From DATGZX01 sp035296965 (lineage in GTDB: Bacteria > Planctomycetota > Planctomycetia > Gemmatales > Gemmataceae), in assembly GCA_035296965.1 (NCBI GenBank), contig DATGZX010000425.1, positions 1 through 64,000 on the forward strand: a DNA stretch of 64,000 nt, read 5' to 3'. Shown here piece after piece: positions 54,817 through 63,784 of this stretch (its first letter is position 1; each line of letters starts with the position of its first letter). The translations under genes and the position numbers were made by a program. The notes beneath the pieces were generated by a model. That model searched no databases and was not told where the DNA came from. It saw only the letters and a list, made by a program, of their open reading frames with translations.

Positions 54817-56505
54817 CTATTTTGTAGCAGCAGCCGGGGCCGGACCAGGAACGCGACTCTGCACAACCCGAAAGCGGTTCGCCACGAAGGCGGCATCCGT
54901 GAGCGTCGCATTGCCCGCGGGATTGGCACCGGAAACGTGAAAATCGCTGAAGGCGGCAGACTGGTTGACGTAGATATCGCCGACCAGGTTACACGAAACC
55001 GCTGCCCCCGCACCCGTGAGCCGTTCTTCGGCATTGGCCAGCACCTTTGGATCTGTCGAATAGAGCGCACAGGTGATGGCTCCCTTTTCCCGCGCGGCCC
55101 GGGCTGCCCGGGCGATGCCGTCTTCCGTGCTCTCCGTCGCTACGAGGTACACGATGGGGCCAAACATTTCGCGCTGATAAACAGACTCCTGGTCCGCGCG
55201 AACCTTAATCAGCACAGGCGTGCGCACGCGCGCCTCGGGGAAGAGAGGGTGCGCGATCGCTTTCGAAGCAAGCACGACTTCCCCACCCTCTGCCGGTGCC
55301 CTTTCTATTCGTTTGATGGTCGCATCGTTTTGTATGGCACCCAAAATCTCCAGCGCGCGTTCATTATCACCCAGCAGCTTATCCACGCCTGTCGCAAGGC
55401 TCTTGGCGAATTCATCGAAGCTGACGCGCTGGCCGCCGGCCATGATGCCATTCTTGGGAACGTAAATGTTTTGCGAGGTCGTGCACATCTGACCGGAGTA
55501 GAGGCTGATCGTGAACGCAAGGTTGCGCACCACGGCTTTGAGATCGTCTACGCTGTCGACGATGACCGGATTGACCCCCGCCTTCTCCGTAAAGACGACT
55601 GCTTGTCGTGCATTGGCCTCGATCCATTCCCCGAACGTGGAACTGCCGGTGAAATCGACGATGCACACATCCGGATTTGTGACCAACTGCTTGGTGATTG
55701 GCTCCTCCTTGGTATCGGCCGCGAGCGTGACGATATTGGGGTCGAAGCCGGCTTCGCGGAGCACGTCGCGGGCGATGGCGACGGTCAAGGCCAGCGGCAG
55801 GATCGCGCCCGGATGCGGTTTGACAATCACGGCGTTTCCGGTGGCGAGGTCGGCAAAAATCGCGGGATAAGAATTCCACGTGGGAAAGGTCGACACGCCG
55901 ACGACCACTCCGATTCCACGCGGCAGGATGCGATACTTCTTTTCCAACTTGATCGAATCGCCCTTGCCTGGCTTTTCCCAGGTCACTTTCTCGGGGATCC
56001 GTTTCATTTCCTCGTAGGCATAGGCAACGGCCTCCAGTCCTCGGTCCTGTGCATGCGGCCCGCCCGCCTGGAAGGCCATCATGAACGCCTGGCCTGTCGT
56101 GTGCATCACTGCATAGCTCATCTCGAAGCTGCGCTTGTTGAGCCGGGCCAGAATCTCCAGGCAGATGCCCACGCGCGTGTCGATGTCCGCAATGCTCCAG
56201 GCTGGGCTGGCAGCCTTGGCAGCCTTTAGCAAAACATTGAGGTCCGGCTTGGGGTAGCTGATGCCCAGGGGCTTGCCATAGGGGGACACCTCGCCGCCAA
56301 CGCGGCCGATGGTTCCTGGTTGTTCCAGCGGGAACGGCTTATTGAGCTGAGCTTCAAAAGCGGCCTGGCCGTCAGCCTTGGCAGTTTCTCCGTAAACCTT
56401 GCCGCTGGGGATCTCCGGATAGGCGCTCCAATACGTGCGTGAGCGGATTGCGGAAAGGGCGCCGTTCAAGACCTTCTGATGACGTTCAAAGAAGGGATGG
56501 CTCAC
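54817..56505 (-). CDS. paaN: Phenylacetic acid degradation aldehyde dehydrogenase PaaN
   Basis: The 562-residue product is an aldehyde dehydrogenase-superfamily protein with catalytic Cys in YSGQMCTTSQ and upstream NAD-binding GVVVGVSTFPTWNSYP. It matches the PaaN type, which oxidises the ring-opened semialdehyde intermediate in aerobic phenylacetate catabolism. The MaoC hydratase domain of E. coli PaaZ is absent, so ring hydrolysis must be done elsewhere. Start is GTG at 56505 behind AAGGAG. It lies between the paaD gene and the E1/E2 genes on the same strand, 126 bases after paaD. Confidence 0.88.
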   Translation of the reverse strand: MSHPFFERHQKVLNGALSAIRSRTYWSAYPEIPSGKVYGETAKADGQAAFEAQLNKPFPLEQPGTIGRVGGEVSPYGKPLGISYPKPDLNVLLKAAKAASPAWSIADIDTRVGICLEILARLNKRSFEMSYAVMHTTGQAFMMAFQAGGPHAQDRGLEAVAYAYEEMKRIPEKVTWEKPGKGDSIKLEKKYRILPRGIGVVVGVSTFPTWNSYPAIFADLATGNAVIVKPHPGAILPLALTVAIARDVLREAGFDPNIVTLAADTKEEPITKQLVTNPDVCIVDFTGSSTFGEWIEANARQAVVFTEKAGVNPVIVDSVDDLKAVVRNLAFTISLYSGQMCTTSQNIYVPKNGIMAGGQRVSFDEFAKSLATGVDKLLGDNERALEILGAIQNDATIKRIERAPAEGGEVVLASKAIAHPLFPEARVRTPVLIKVRADQESVYQREMFGPIVYLVATESTEDGIARAARAAREKGAITCALYSTDPKVLANAEERLTGAGAAVSCNLVGDIYVNQSAAFSDFHVSGANPAGNATLTDAAFVANRFRVVQSRVPGPAPAAATK

Positions 56506-56631
56506 GGAATGGCTCTCCTTGCTGTAGTGCCGGTACTCTGGAATTGCGAGAATCCGTTGCCTTTAACCGAGCATCTTCGACTTTATATAGCCCGTCTTGC
56601 CGGCTTGCAAGCAGGGCAATGATCGAGGGCC

Positions 56632-57144
56632 TCAATCGAAAAGCACGGGAACCGGAATTCGCTTCAAGTGCTCGAACGGATTCCTACAAGACTCGCAGTA
56701 GTAAATCATCCGGCAGCGCGTCGGGCCGAAAGAGCTTTCCAGATGCACCTGTGAGCTACCGCAAAACGGGCACTGGGGCGTCTGCGTTTCCGGCTCGCAG
56801 TGGTCTCGCCGCTGGGGCACCGTCACGCCGAATTCTCTCAGCGATTCTCGACCGGCCGGGCTGATGCGGTCGACGGTCCAGGGCGGATCGAAGCGAAAAT
56901 GGACATCGATTTCCGTGACGCCGGGCATGGCCCCGAGACGTTTGCGCACGTCATTCTCGATCCACGGCAAAGCCGGACAGCCGACGAAGGTGGGCAGGAT
57001 CTCGACCACTACTCGGCTGCCGCTCGCATCTGCACCGGGCTCGATCCGCACTGCGTCCACGATCCCCAGGTCGACGATGTTGATCGGCATCTCCGGATCA
57101 TTGACTGTTCGCAGAGCCTCCAGCACTGTTTCTTGGCTCACCAT
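56632..57144 (-). CDS. paaD: Phenylacetyl-CoA epoxidase accessory protein PaaD
   Basis: The 170-residue product starts with a MIP18/DUF59-type domain (NDPEMPINIVDLGIVDAV, PTFVGCPALPWIENDV) and ends with a zinc-ribbon-like part holding CPFCGS and YYCESCRNPF. This is the PaaD layout, a maturation or assembly factor thought to aid Fe-S or diiron insertion in the epoxidase. It overlaps paaC by seven bases, so translation is coupled. Confidence 0.92.
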   Translation of the reverse strand: MVSQETVLEALRTVNDPEMPINIVDLGIVDAVRIEPGADASGSRVVVEILPTFVGCPALPWIENDVRKRLGAMPGVTEIDVHFRFDPPWTVDRISPAGRESLREFGVTVPQRRDHCEPETQTPQCPFCGSSQVHLESSFGPTRCRMIYYCESCRNPFEHLKRIPVPVLFD

Positions 57145-57917
57145 GCTGCCTCCGGCTCTACGCGGTAGACCTCGGTCATTTCATCCAGGGCCGCTGGGAA
57201 AGCGGGGCCATGCACACCTCGGCGACCGCCAATTATCTTCGCCGTCGGCCGCTGCAGGCTCAGGGTCAGCCCTGCATCACGGGCTACCTCGAGCAGATTC
57301 TGCGACCAACGATCGAACATTGCCGGTTCCGATTGCGGATAGATCATTTCTCTTTCGAGCAACTCCTGGCTCTCCGTGGGCTCGAAAAGCATGGGAGCAA
57401 GCGGAGCGAGCCCGTCTAGCGCCTCTTGCATGCGGTGGTTGGCATCGTCGTCGCCGCGGCCCAGCCGGTGCATCCAGGAATCTACATGTTGCACGTGTAC
57501 TTGCTCTTCTGCCAGGAGCCGAGCGGCTAATTGCGCAATCGGCGTGTACGAAGAGCGTGCCAGCCGTTCGAGGCGCAGGGCCTCAAAGTGGTCGCAGAAA
57601 AAGCTCCGGCAGAGCGCCGTCGCCCAGTTGAAATCATCGGAGAGTTCGACGATCTGGGCACAGCGGTATTCGCCCGGTTTACGGCCGAACGCCAACCGAT
57701 CCGCCTGCGAGTGTGTCAAGTCTGCAACGAATTGGTAGAGGGCCGAGGCATGTGCCAGCTCATCCTGCGCCAGTGAAGAGAAGGCGATGTCTTCTTCCAG
57801 GATCGGCGCCAATCCCGTCCAGTCGGCATTGCGGTGACCGAGCATCAATTTGTCGTCGGCCACGGCCAGTAATAACTGGATCAGCGCCTTGCGGGCTACG
57901 TCGTTGAGTTCATGCAC
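57138..57917 (-). CDS. paaC: Phenylacetyl-CoA epoxidase structural subunit PaaC
   Basis: The 259-residue product is the ferritin-like structural partner of PaaA. It shows DIAFSSLAQDELAHA, FFCDHFEALRLERLA, LAARLLAEEQVHVQHVDSWM and other helical segments of the PaaC family. In the complex it binds PaaA and lacks a full catalytic diiron site. It starts with GTG at 57917 and overlaps paaD at its 3' end. The repeat at 57987-58037 separates it from paaB. Confidence 0.93.
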   Translation of the reverse strand: MHELNDVARKALIQLLLAVADDKLMLGHRNADWTGLAPILEEDIAFSSLAQDELAHASALYQFVADLTHSQADRLAFGRKPGEYRCAQIVELSDDFNWATALCRSFFCDHFEALRLERLARSSYTPIAQLAARLLAEEQVHVQHVDSWMHRLGRGDDDANHRMQEALDGLAPLAPMLFEPTESQELLEREMIYPQSEPAMFDRWSQNLLEVARDAGLTLSLQRPTAKIIGGRRGVHGPAFPAALDEMTEVYRVEPEAAW

Positions 57918-57986
57918 GCGAAAATCAACCCTTCCGAGTGAGGAGGAGAGGAGGGGCCCATTACATCGCCGTACACGTTTGTGCTA

Positions 57987-58037
57987 ATACTAGCCCGAAG
58001 CGTAAGCGAGGACCTCGCTAGCGTTTCGGGCTAGTAT
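57987..58037. repeat. Palindromic element, copy 2
   Basis: Second copy of the 33329-33379 element, with 16-base arms ending in ATACTAGCCC and GGGCTAGTAT. It lies in the 140-base gap between paaB and paaC, inside the paa operon. Confidence 0.85.
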
Positions 58038-58057
58038 TGGCAGATTGCACACGGCAT

Positions 58058-58525
58058 TTAGAATGCTTCTTTGAGGTCCTCCTTCTCGTACCGATCCACG
58101 TCCTTCTTGCTGCGAAATTGTTCCCATCTCTTGCGGACCTGGTAGCCACGCGCCAGCCGGTAACTCTGATCCGTCGTGCGCCAGACCAGGTCCTTTTCGT
58201 AGTCGGTGCCCAACATGGCATCGCGCGGCACGACCCAGATGTGGACGCAGGGCTGATCGCGACCGTAGTGTTCGCGGGCATATTGCAAGGCCATGGGCGC
58301 ATCGACCGCATCCACGGTGCCCGCATGAACATGCGCCTTGCCCCGCTGGAGTTGGATGAACACCTCAAACGGCCTGGCATCACGAACGGGAGCGATGGTC
58401 AGTTCCCCTTCTTTGGGCAAGTCGAGATGATCACGAGTTCTGGACAAGGCGCTGTTCCCCCCGCAAACGCTTGACGAGATCAGCCCAAATGAATCGAGAG
58501 CCAGTTTTCGAATGAGGGGTGCCAT
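58058..58525 (-). CDS. paaB: Phenylacetyl-CoA epoxidase subunit PaaB
   Basis: The PaaB core lies in the C-terminal 100 or so residues, with FEVFIQLQRGKAHVHAGTV, MALQYAREHYGR and the typical WVVPRDAMLGTD. PaaB is the small bridging subunit of the multicomponent epoxidase. The frame continues upstream into the palindromic element at 58517-58687, so the start is uncertain: the ATG at 58525 is inside it, while a TTG at 58447 after GGGGGG would make a shorter, more usual protein. It lies between paaA and paaC. Confidence 0.85.
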   Translation of the reverse strand: MAPLIRKLALDSFGLISSSVCGGNSALSRTRDHLDLPKEGELTIAPVRDARPFEVFIQLQRGKAHVHAGTVDAVDAPMALQYAREHYGRDQPCVHIWVVPRDAMLGTDYEKDLVWRTTDQSYRLARGYQVRKRWEQFRSKKDVDRYEKEDLKEAF

Positions 58526-58687
58526 GCTTTCGCGACTTCTGGTGTGAGACCGACGAAGTGTGGTCGATATCGCGAAAGCATGTCCCGCCCTCTGCCAGGA
58601 AGCTCGTTCCTGAGGGTTCGGCATGCTTTCGGGGCACCTCTTCCAGGGGACTAGCTCCCCGGTGTGAGCCCCGAAAGCATGGCACCC
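58517..58687. repeat. 171-bp palindrome with 16-bp outer arms
   Basis: Outer arms 58517-58532 and 58672-58687 are perfectly complementary. Two internal hairpins follow: 58524-58536 with 58570-58582 (13-bp stem) and 58621-58635 with about 58668-58682. The element separates paaA from paaB and overlaps the possible paaB start. Confidence 0.85.
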
Positions 58688-58723
58688 AACACAGCACTGT
58701 TGGGCAAAGCTCACCCATGAACA

Positions 58724-59764
58724 TCACCGGCCCGGCGGCAAAGCAGTGCTCCCGAGGATCGCCCGCCGCACCCATTGGCCCTGTTCGTAAGAGAAGCGGC
58801 GCAGGCCGATGCGCTGCTTGTTGCAAGGGCCGTTGCCACGAACGACTCGATAAAACTCGTTCCAGTCCGGCTGACTGAAGCGATAGTGGCCAGTCGCAGG
58901 ATCGAAACGTAGCTCCGGATCTTCTCGGACATCAAAAGCCCCGTCCGGCCTGCGTTTGACCAGGCCGCTTTCATCCTTGGCCGTGATGTGGATCTTGAGT
59001 CCCAGGTCAAGAGCGGCCGGGGCGAAGCGGTCTACGAATCTTTGCCGCAGCTCGTCGTTGGTGGCGGTCTTGATGCGCCACCTCATGAACGGCGTCGTCT
59101 TGACCGAGTCCTTGTCCGGCGGGCCGAAGAACATCAGAGACGGCTCCCACCAGCGATCGAACGCTTCCTGGGCCATTTGTTTCTGGCGCGGCGTGCCGCT
59201 CATGAGCGTCAGGATCATGTCCTCGCCGCTCTTGAAATGAAACGCTTCTTCCATGTTGATGCGTTTCATGGTGCGGACATACGGACCGTAGCTACCCTCA
59301 GCAAGCGTTGCCTGGTTCATGATGGCGGCCCCGTCGACCAGCCACTGGATCAAGGTGACGTCTGCCCAGGTGGGCGCCGGGTAGTTGAAGACGTTGTGGT
59401 ACTTGGTCTTGCCGGTGATGAGGTCGCGCAGCATCTGGTCGCGCGACTTGCCCAGGTCCTGCGAGACGCGATAGAGCATCTGGCCGTGGCCGACTTCATC
59501 CTGGACCTTGGCAATGAGGGCAAGTTTGCGGCGCAGGCTGGGCGCGCGCGTGATCCATTCTCCTTCAGGCAGGGCGCCGACGATTTCTGAATTGGCATGG
59601 TGCTCGGCCATGCGCAACATGCCCGCCCTGTAATTGTGCGGCATCCAGTCGTCGGGCTCGACGATTTCGCCTGCATGGACCCGTTCTTCGAAGTCGGCAA
59701 GCCTCTCGTTGTCTTCCTGAATGTCCCAATCGATCTTGAGGTCCACGCTCGCGCTCACCGACAT
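58724..59764 (-). CDS. paaA: Phenylacetyl-CoA epoxidase catalytic subunit PaaA
   Basis: The 346-residue product is the diiron oxygenase subunit that epoxidises the aromatic ring of phenylacetyl-CoA. It shows the ferritin-like helices EDNERLADFEERV, KVQDEVGHGQMLYRVSQDLG and RTMKRINMEEAFHFKSGEDM, whose Glu and His residues form the diiron site. A C-terminal tail of about 90 residues is PaaA-specific. GGAGGG lies about ten bases before the ATG at 59764, two bases after the paaJ stop. The next gene, paaB, is separated by the 171-bp palindrome. Confidence 0.95.
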   Translation of the reverse strand: MSVSASVDLKIDWDIQEDNERLADFEERVHAGEIVEPDDWMPHNYRAGMLRMAEHHANSEIVGALPEGEWITRAPSLRRKLALIAKVQDEVGHGQMLYRVSQDLGKSRDQMLRDLITGKTKYHNVFNYPAPTWADVTLIQWLVDGAAIMNQATLAEGSYGPYVRTMKRINMEEAFHFKSGEDMILTLMSGTPRQKQMAQEAFDRWWEPSLMFFGPPDKDSVKTTPFMRWRIKTATNDELRQRFVDRFAPAALDLGLKIHITAKDESGLVKRRPDGAFDVREDPELRFDPATGHYRFSQPDWNEFYRVVRGNGPCNKQRIGLRRFSYEQGQWVRRAILGSTALPPGR

Positions 59765-59766
59765 GG

Positions 59767-60966
59767 TTAAATTCCCTCCAGCAGGGTAGCAACCCCTTGC
59801 CCCACGCCTACGCACAACGTGGCCAGGCCGTGCCGGGCGTTCGTCTTGCCCATTTCATGCACGAGTGTAGTCGCCAGCCGGGCGCCGGTACAGCCCAACG
59901 GGTGCCCCAGAGCGATGGCGCCGCCGTTGGGGTTAATATTGGCCTGCTCTATTCCCAGTTCGCGGATGCAGGCAAGTGCCTGGGCGGCAAATGCCTCATT
60001 CAACTCTATTATATCCACGTCCTGCAGGCGCAGGGCAGCCCGCTGGAGCGCCTTGCGCGTCGCCGGCACCGGTCCCATGCCCATGCAGCCTGGATCGACG
60101 CCGGCCGTTGCCGAACGTCCGACGCGAGCCCGAACCTTGAGACCCATCCTTTTGGCCGTCGCCTCCTCGACAAGCAAGAGCGCTGCGGCGCCGTCGTTGA
60201 TGCCGGACGAATTTCCGGCAGTCACCGTGCCATCTTTCGCAAATGCCGGCGGCAGCTTCGCCAGGCTTTCGAGCGTGGTCTCCGGACGCGGATGTTCATC
60301 GTGTCGAACGGTAACTGTGGGCCCTTTCCTCTGGGACACTTCGACGGGCACGATCTCATCGTCGAATCGCCCGGTCTCGCGAGCGCGGCAAGCGCGCTGC
60401 TGGCTTGTCAGCGCAAAGCGATCCTGGTCCCCACGGGAGACCTGATACTGGCGTGCCACATTCTCGGCCGTTTCACCCATGCTGTAGGGCTGGTGAAGTT
60501 GTGCCATCTTTGGATTCGTAAAACGCCAGCCGAGTGTCGTGTCCACGACTTCAGAATTGCCTCTGGGAAATGCCTCCTGGGGCTTGAGCATCACCAATGG
60601 CGCTCGCGTCATGCTCTCCACGCCGCCGGCAATAAATACATCGCCCAGGTCTGCTTCGATCATGCGTGCGGCCACGTTCACTGCTTCCAGACCGGACGCA
60701 CAGAGCCGGTTGACGGTGCATCCCGGCACGCTGTCCGGCAAGCCGGCAAGCAACGCCGCCATCCGGGCAACATTGCGATTATCCTCGCCGGCCTGATTCG
60801 TTGCGCCAAAATACACATCCTCAACCAAGGCTGGGTCTAGGCGCGTGCGCTGGATTAACTCCCGGATGACCAGCGCGGCCAGGTCGTCCGGACGAACGGA
60901 TTTAAGCGCGCCGGCGTAGCGACCTATGGGCGTACGCACGGCTTCAACAATGACCGCTCTTCTCAT
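59767..60966 (-). CDS. paaJ: Beta-ketoadipyl-CoA/acetyl-CoA thiolase
   Basis: The 399-residue product is a type II thiolase with Cys89 in CTVNRLCASGLEAV as the nucleophile, GGVESMTRAPL, and NPNGGAIALGHPLGCTGAR and GVGQG for the remaining catalytic His and Cys. In the phenylacetate route it cleaves the 3-oxoadipyl-CoA-type intermediates to acetyl-CoA and succinyl-CoA. Its stop overlaps the paaA spacer by two bases. It follows paaH by six bases. The symbol reflects operon context, as the family alone does not exclude other thiolases. Confidence 0.93.
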   Translation of the reverse strand: MRRAVIVEAVRTPIGRYAGALKSVRPDDLAALVIRELIQRTRLDPALVEDVYFGATNQAGEDNRNVARMAALLAGLPDSVPGCTVNRLCASGLEAVNVAARMIEADLGDVFIAGGVESMTRAPLVMLKPQEAFPRGNSEVVDTTLGWRFTNPKMAQLHQPYSMGETAENVARQYQVSRGDQDRFALTSQQRACRARETGRFDDEIVPVEVSQRKGPTVTVRHDEHPRPETTLESLAKLPPAFAKDGTVTAGNSSGINDGAAALLLVEEATAKRMGLKVRARVGRSATAGVDPGCMGMGPVPATRKALQRAALRLQDVDIIELNEAFAAQALACIRELGIEQANINPNGGAIALGHPLGCTGARLATTLVHEMGKTNARHGLATLCVGVGQGVATLLEGI

Positions 60967-60972
60967 GGGAAA

Positions 60973-62184
60973 TCATCGTCTTTCCAACAATTCCGCGGGA
61001 ATGAACCGGCCGTCGTCCACGGTGCTGTTCAGCGCTCGCAACAGGGTGACACAGCGGTCGAGGCCGATCTGCTCCGCCCACTGCATTGGGCCGCGCGGGT
61101 AGTTTGTTCCCAGGCGCAGGGCCGTGTCGATGTCTTCCTTGGAAGCGACCCCTTCAGCGAACGCGAACATCGCTTCATTAATGATGGTGACCAGAACGCG
61201 CGCGAAAATGTAACTGTCGAGGGGCGGAGCGGCGTTCTCGGCCGCGCGTGCAACGAAAGGTGCCAATGCTTCCTGGACAGGTTTGGGTATCTGGAAAGGT
61301 TTTTGTTCAAGCTCGATAGCAGGCAGCGCCTCTTCGCCCTGATAGACGTAAAACCCGCGCTTGGTCTTGCGACCGAGCTGGCCGCGCTGACACAGCTCGG
61401 CCTGCAATGGATGGGGCTTGAGCCTGGCAGGCTGGTCTAGTTGCTCCCAGACGGAAACCGAAACGCCATAGTTGATGTCGATGCCGATCAGGTCCATCAG
61501 CTCGAACGGTCCCAGGCGGAAACCGCCTGCTTCGCGCAAGCTGCGGTCGATTTCGGCGACGCCGGCGATACCCTCGCCGAGCATCCGCAGCGACTCGAGA
61601 TAGAAGCCTCGCGCGATGCGGTTGACAATGAAGCCGGGCCGATCGATCGCCCGCACCACGGTTTTGCCCCACTCCTTCGCATATGCAGCCACCTTGTCCA
61701 CGGCGGCCGGATCGCTCTCGGTGCCGGCGATGATTTCTACCAGGGGCATGAGCGGCGCGGGGTTGAAGAAGTGCATCCCGACCAGCCGCCGGCCTTCGCC
61801 AATTGCCTGGCCAATCTTGGTGATCGACAGCGACGAAGTATTACTGGCGAAGATCGTCTGTGGCGATACCTTCGTGCGGACCGATTCGAACACCTGAGCT
61901 TTGACGTCTACCCGCTCGGCAACTGCCTCGATCACAAGGGCACACTTCGCAAATGACTCCGACCCAGTTGCCGGCTGCAGTCGCTTCAAGACCTGGTCGC
62001 GATTCTCGGACGTCATGCTCCCCTTGGCGACCAGGCGGCCAAGGCGCTGACCAATACCTTCGATGGCTTGACGCACAATCTGATCGTTGACGTCCGACAG
62101 GACAACATTGCAGCCGTGAGCCGCCACCAGCTGGCCGATCCCGGCTCCCATGGTGCCTGCGCCCAGGACTCCTATAAGGGTCAT
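60973..62184 (-). CDS. paaH: 3-hydroxyacyl-CoA dehydrogenase PaaH
   Basis: The 403-residue product starts with the NAD-binding GVLGAGTMGAGIGQLVAAHG and continues with the 3-hydroxyacyl-CoA dehydrogenase core (VGMHFFNPAPLMPLVEII, GFIVNRIARGFY) and a second C-terminal domain (ELLERR end). It oxidises 3-hydroxyadipyl-CoA in the pathway. The start at 62184 is chosen because the upstream extension to 62277 lacks any recognisable sequence and overlaps paaG. It lies one base after the paaG stop. Confidence 0.92.
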   Translation of the reverse strand: MTLIGVLGAGTMGAGIGQLVAAHGCNVVLSDVNDQIVRQAIEGIGQRLGRLVAKGSMTSENRDQVLKRLQPATGSESFAKCALVIEAVAERVDVKAQVFESVRTKVSPQTIFASNTSSLSITKIGQAIGEGRRLVGMHFFNPAPLMPLVEIIAGTESDPAAVDKVAAYAKEWGKTVVRAIDRPGFIVNRIARGFYLESLRMLGEGIAGVAEIDRSLREAGGFRLGPFELMDLIGIDINYGVSVSVWEQLDQPARLKPHPLQAELCQRGQLGRKTKRGFYVYQGEEALPAIELEQKPFQIPKPVQEALAPFVARAAENAAPPLDSYIFARVLVTIINEAMFAFAEGVASKEDIDTALRLGTNYPRGPMQWAEQIGLDRCVTLLRALNSTVDDGRFIPAELLERR

Positions 62185-62185
62185 G

Positions 62186-62992
62186 TTACTTTCCCTGGAA
62201 ACTCGGCGGTCGCTTCTCGAAGAAGGCCAGCACACCCTCACGGTGATCGGCCGTCTGACCGGCGGTTTCCTGAGCAAACGCTTCCGCGTCGAGCTGGGCT
62301 TCCAGGTCCGAATTCAACGCGCGATTGAGCAACCGCTTCGTCAAACCGATCGCGCGCGTGGGCAGCCGCGCCAGGCGATTGGCTAGCTCGCTCGTGGCGG
62401 CGGCAAGCTGCTCCGCCGGGACGACCTTGTTGACCAACCCCAGCCGCAAGGCCTCCTCCGCTCCGACCTTGTCGCCGGTGAAGCATAGCTCCAGCGCCTT
62501 GCCCAGGCCGACCAACCGGGGCAAAAAGAAGGTGGATGCCGAATCAGGGACAAGGCCGACGTTGATGAAGACCTGAATTAGTGAGGCCTTTTCGGAAGCA
62601 ATCCGCATATCGCATGCCAGCGCGATACTGGCTCCGGCGCCGGCAGCAACACCATTTAACGACGCGATCACCGGCTTTTCCAGATCGCGAAGCCCTGTGA
62701 TGACCGGGTTGTACCTGCGGCGCAAATCGTCCAGCAGATGCGGCACGAATTCAGGATTGCTGTACTTGGTCTTCAGCTCGCCAAGATCCTGTCCCGAGCA
62801 GAACGCCCGGCCGGCTCCGGTGAGTACCACGCAACGGATCCGGTCGTCGCGTTTGAGCTGCTTGATGACGTTCGCCAGCTCGGTCGTCAGTTGATCGTTG
62901 AGCGAATTGAGAGATTCCGGACGATTGAGCGTGACAGTGCAGACGCCTCCGGCGGTCCCCACGGCGATCGTTTGATAGGCGGCAGTGGACAT
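62186..62992 (-). CDS. paaG: Ring-epoxide isomerase PaaG (enoyl-CoA hydratase family)
   Basis: The 268-residue product is a crotonase-fold protein with TLNRPESLNSLN, SGQDLGEL, NGVAAGAGASIALACDMRI and VFINVGLVPDSASTFFLPRL, in which Asp of PDSAST is the expected catalytic residue. It matches the PaaG-type isomerase that opens 1,2-epoxyphenylacetyl-CoA to the oxepin form. It precedes paaH by one base. The assignment depends on context as well as the PaaG-type motif. Confidence 0.9.
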   Translation of the reverse strand: MSTAAYQTIAVGTAGGVCTVTLNRPESLNSLNDQLTTELANVIKQLKRDDRIRCVVLTGAGRAFCSGQDLGELKTKYSNPEFVPHLLDDLRRRYNPVITGLRDLEKPVIASLNGVAAGAGASIALACDMRIASEKASLIQVFINVGLVPDSASTFFLPRLVGLGKALELCFTGDKVGAEEALRLGLVNKVVPAEQLAAATSELANRLARLPTRAIGLTKRLLNRALNSDLEAQLDAEAFAQETAGQTADHREGVLAFFEKRPPSFQGK

Positions 62993-63013
62993 CGCAGCGA
63001 ATCTCCCAGTAGT

Positions 63014-63784
63014 CTATTTTCCTTGAAAACGCGGCGGCCGCTTGTCGAGGAATGCGCGCATGCCTTCTTTCTGATCTTCGGTCGCAAAGAGCAGGTAGAA
63101 CAGCTTGCGCTCGTATTCCAAACCTTCCGAAAGAGCCAGTTCGTGTGCCTTGCGCACGGCTTCCTTGGCTAGCCGCAGCGCGATGGGGGGCTTTTTGGCC
63201 ATGTCATGAGCGACGCGGAGAGCCTCGGTGTAGAAATGCTCCCGCGGCACGACCCGGCTCACCAGGCCATAATGGAGCGCTTCCTGGGCCGAGAGGAACC
63301 TGCCCGTCAAGATAACGTCCATGGCGGTCGCTTTGCCCACCGCGCGAATCAAACGCTGGGTGCCGCCGGCCCCGGGCATGATGCCGATGTTGATTTCCGG
63401 CTGACCGAACTGGGCCGTTTCCGAGGCCACGATCAGGTCGCACTGCATGGCAAGCTCGCAGCCGCCGCCCAGTGCGAAGCCGCTGACGGCCGCGATGATC
63501 GGCTTGGCGACCTTGGAGATGCGCTCCCAGCGTGCAAACTGATTTCCTCGGATCTGGTCGATAGGTGTCGCCGTGGCCATGTCGCCGATGTCCGCGCCGG
63601 CCGCGAATGCCCGCTCATTGCCCGCCAGGACGATGACATGAATGTTGTCGTCCTGGTCGAATTTCTCCAGGCCGGCAACAAGCTGCGTCATAAGCTCGTG
63701 GCTCAAAGCATTCAGCTTCTCCGGCCGATTCAGCCGCGCGATCCCGACATGCCCGTCAGTGCTGACCAGAACTTCATCAGCCAT
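63014..63784 (-). CDS. paaF: Enoyl-CoA hydratase PaaF
   Basis: The 256-residue product is a crotonase-fold enzyme with ARLNRPEKLNALSHELM, AAGADIGDMAT, SGFALGGGCELAMQCD and INIGIMPGAGGTQRL, including the two catalytic Glu residues of active hydratases. It hydrates 2,3-dehydroadipyl-CoA in the phenylacetate pathway. The start at 63784 follows GGAAG; a longer frame reaches 63847. It is the most upstream gene of the operon in this window; the promoter should lie between 63785 and 64000. Confidence 0.9.
   Translation of the reverse strand: MADEVLVSTDGHVGIARLNRPEKLNALSHELMTQLVAGLEKFDQDDNIHVIVLAGNERAFAAGADIGDMATATPIDQIRGNQFARWERISKVAKPIIAAVSGFALGGGCELAMQCDLIVASETAQFGQPEINIGIMPGAGGTQRLIRAVGKATAMDVILTGRFLSAQEALHYGLVSRVVPREHFYTEALRVAHDMAKKPPIALRLAKEAVRKAHELALSEGLEYERKLFYLLFATEDQKEGMRAFLDKRPPRFQGK

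Noticed and set aside
54724..56229. A 501-codon plus-strand frame opposite paaN
   Set aside because: Antisense shadow of an intact conserved gene in high-GC DNA.
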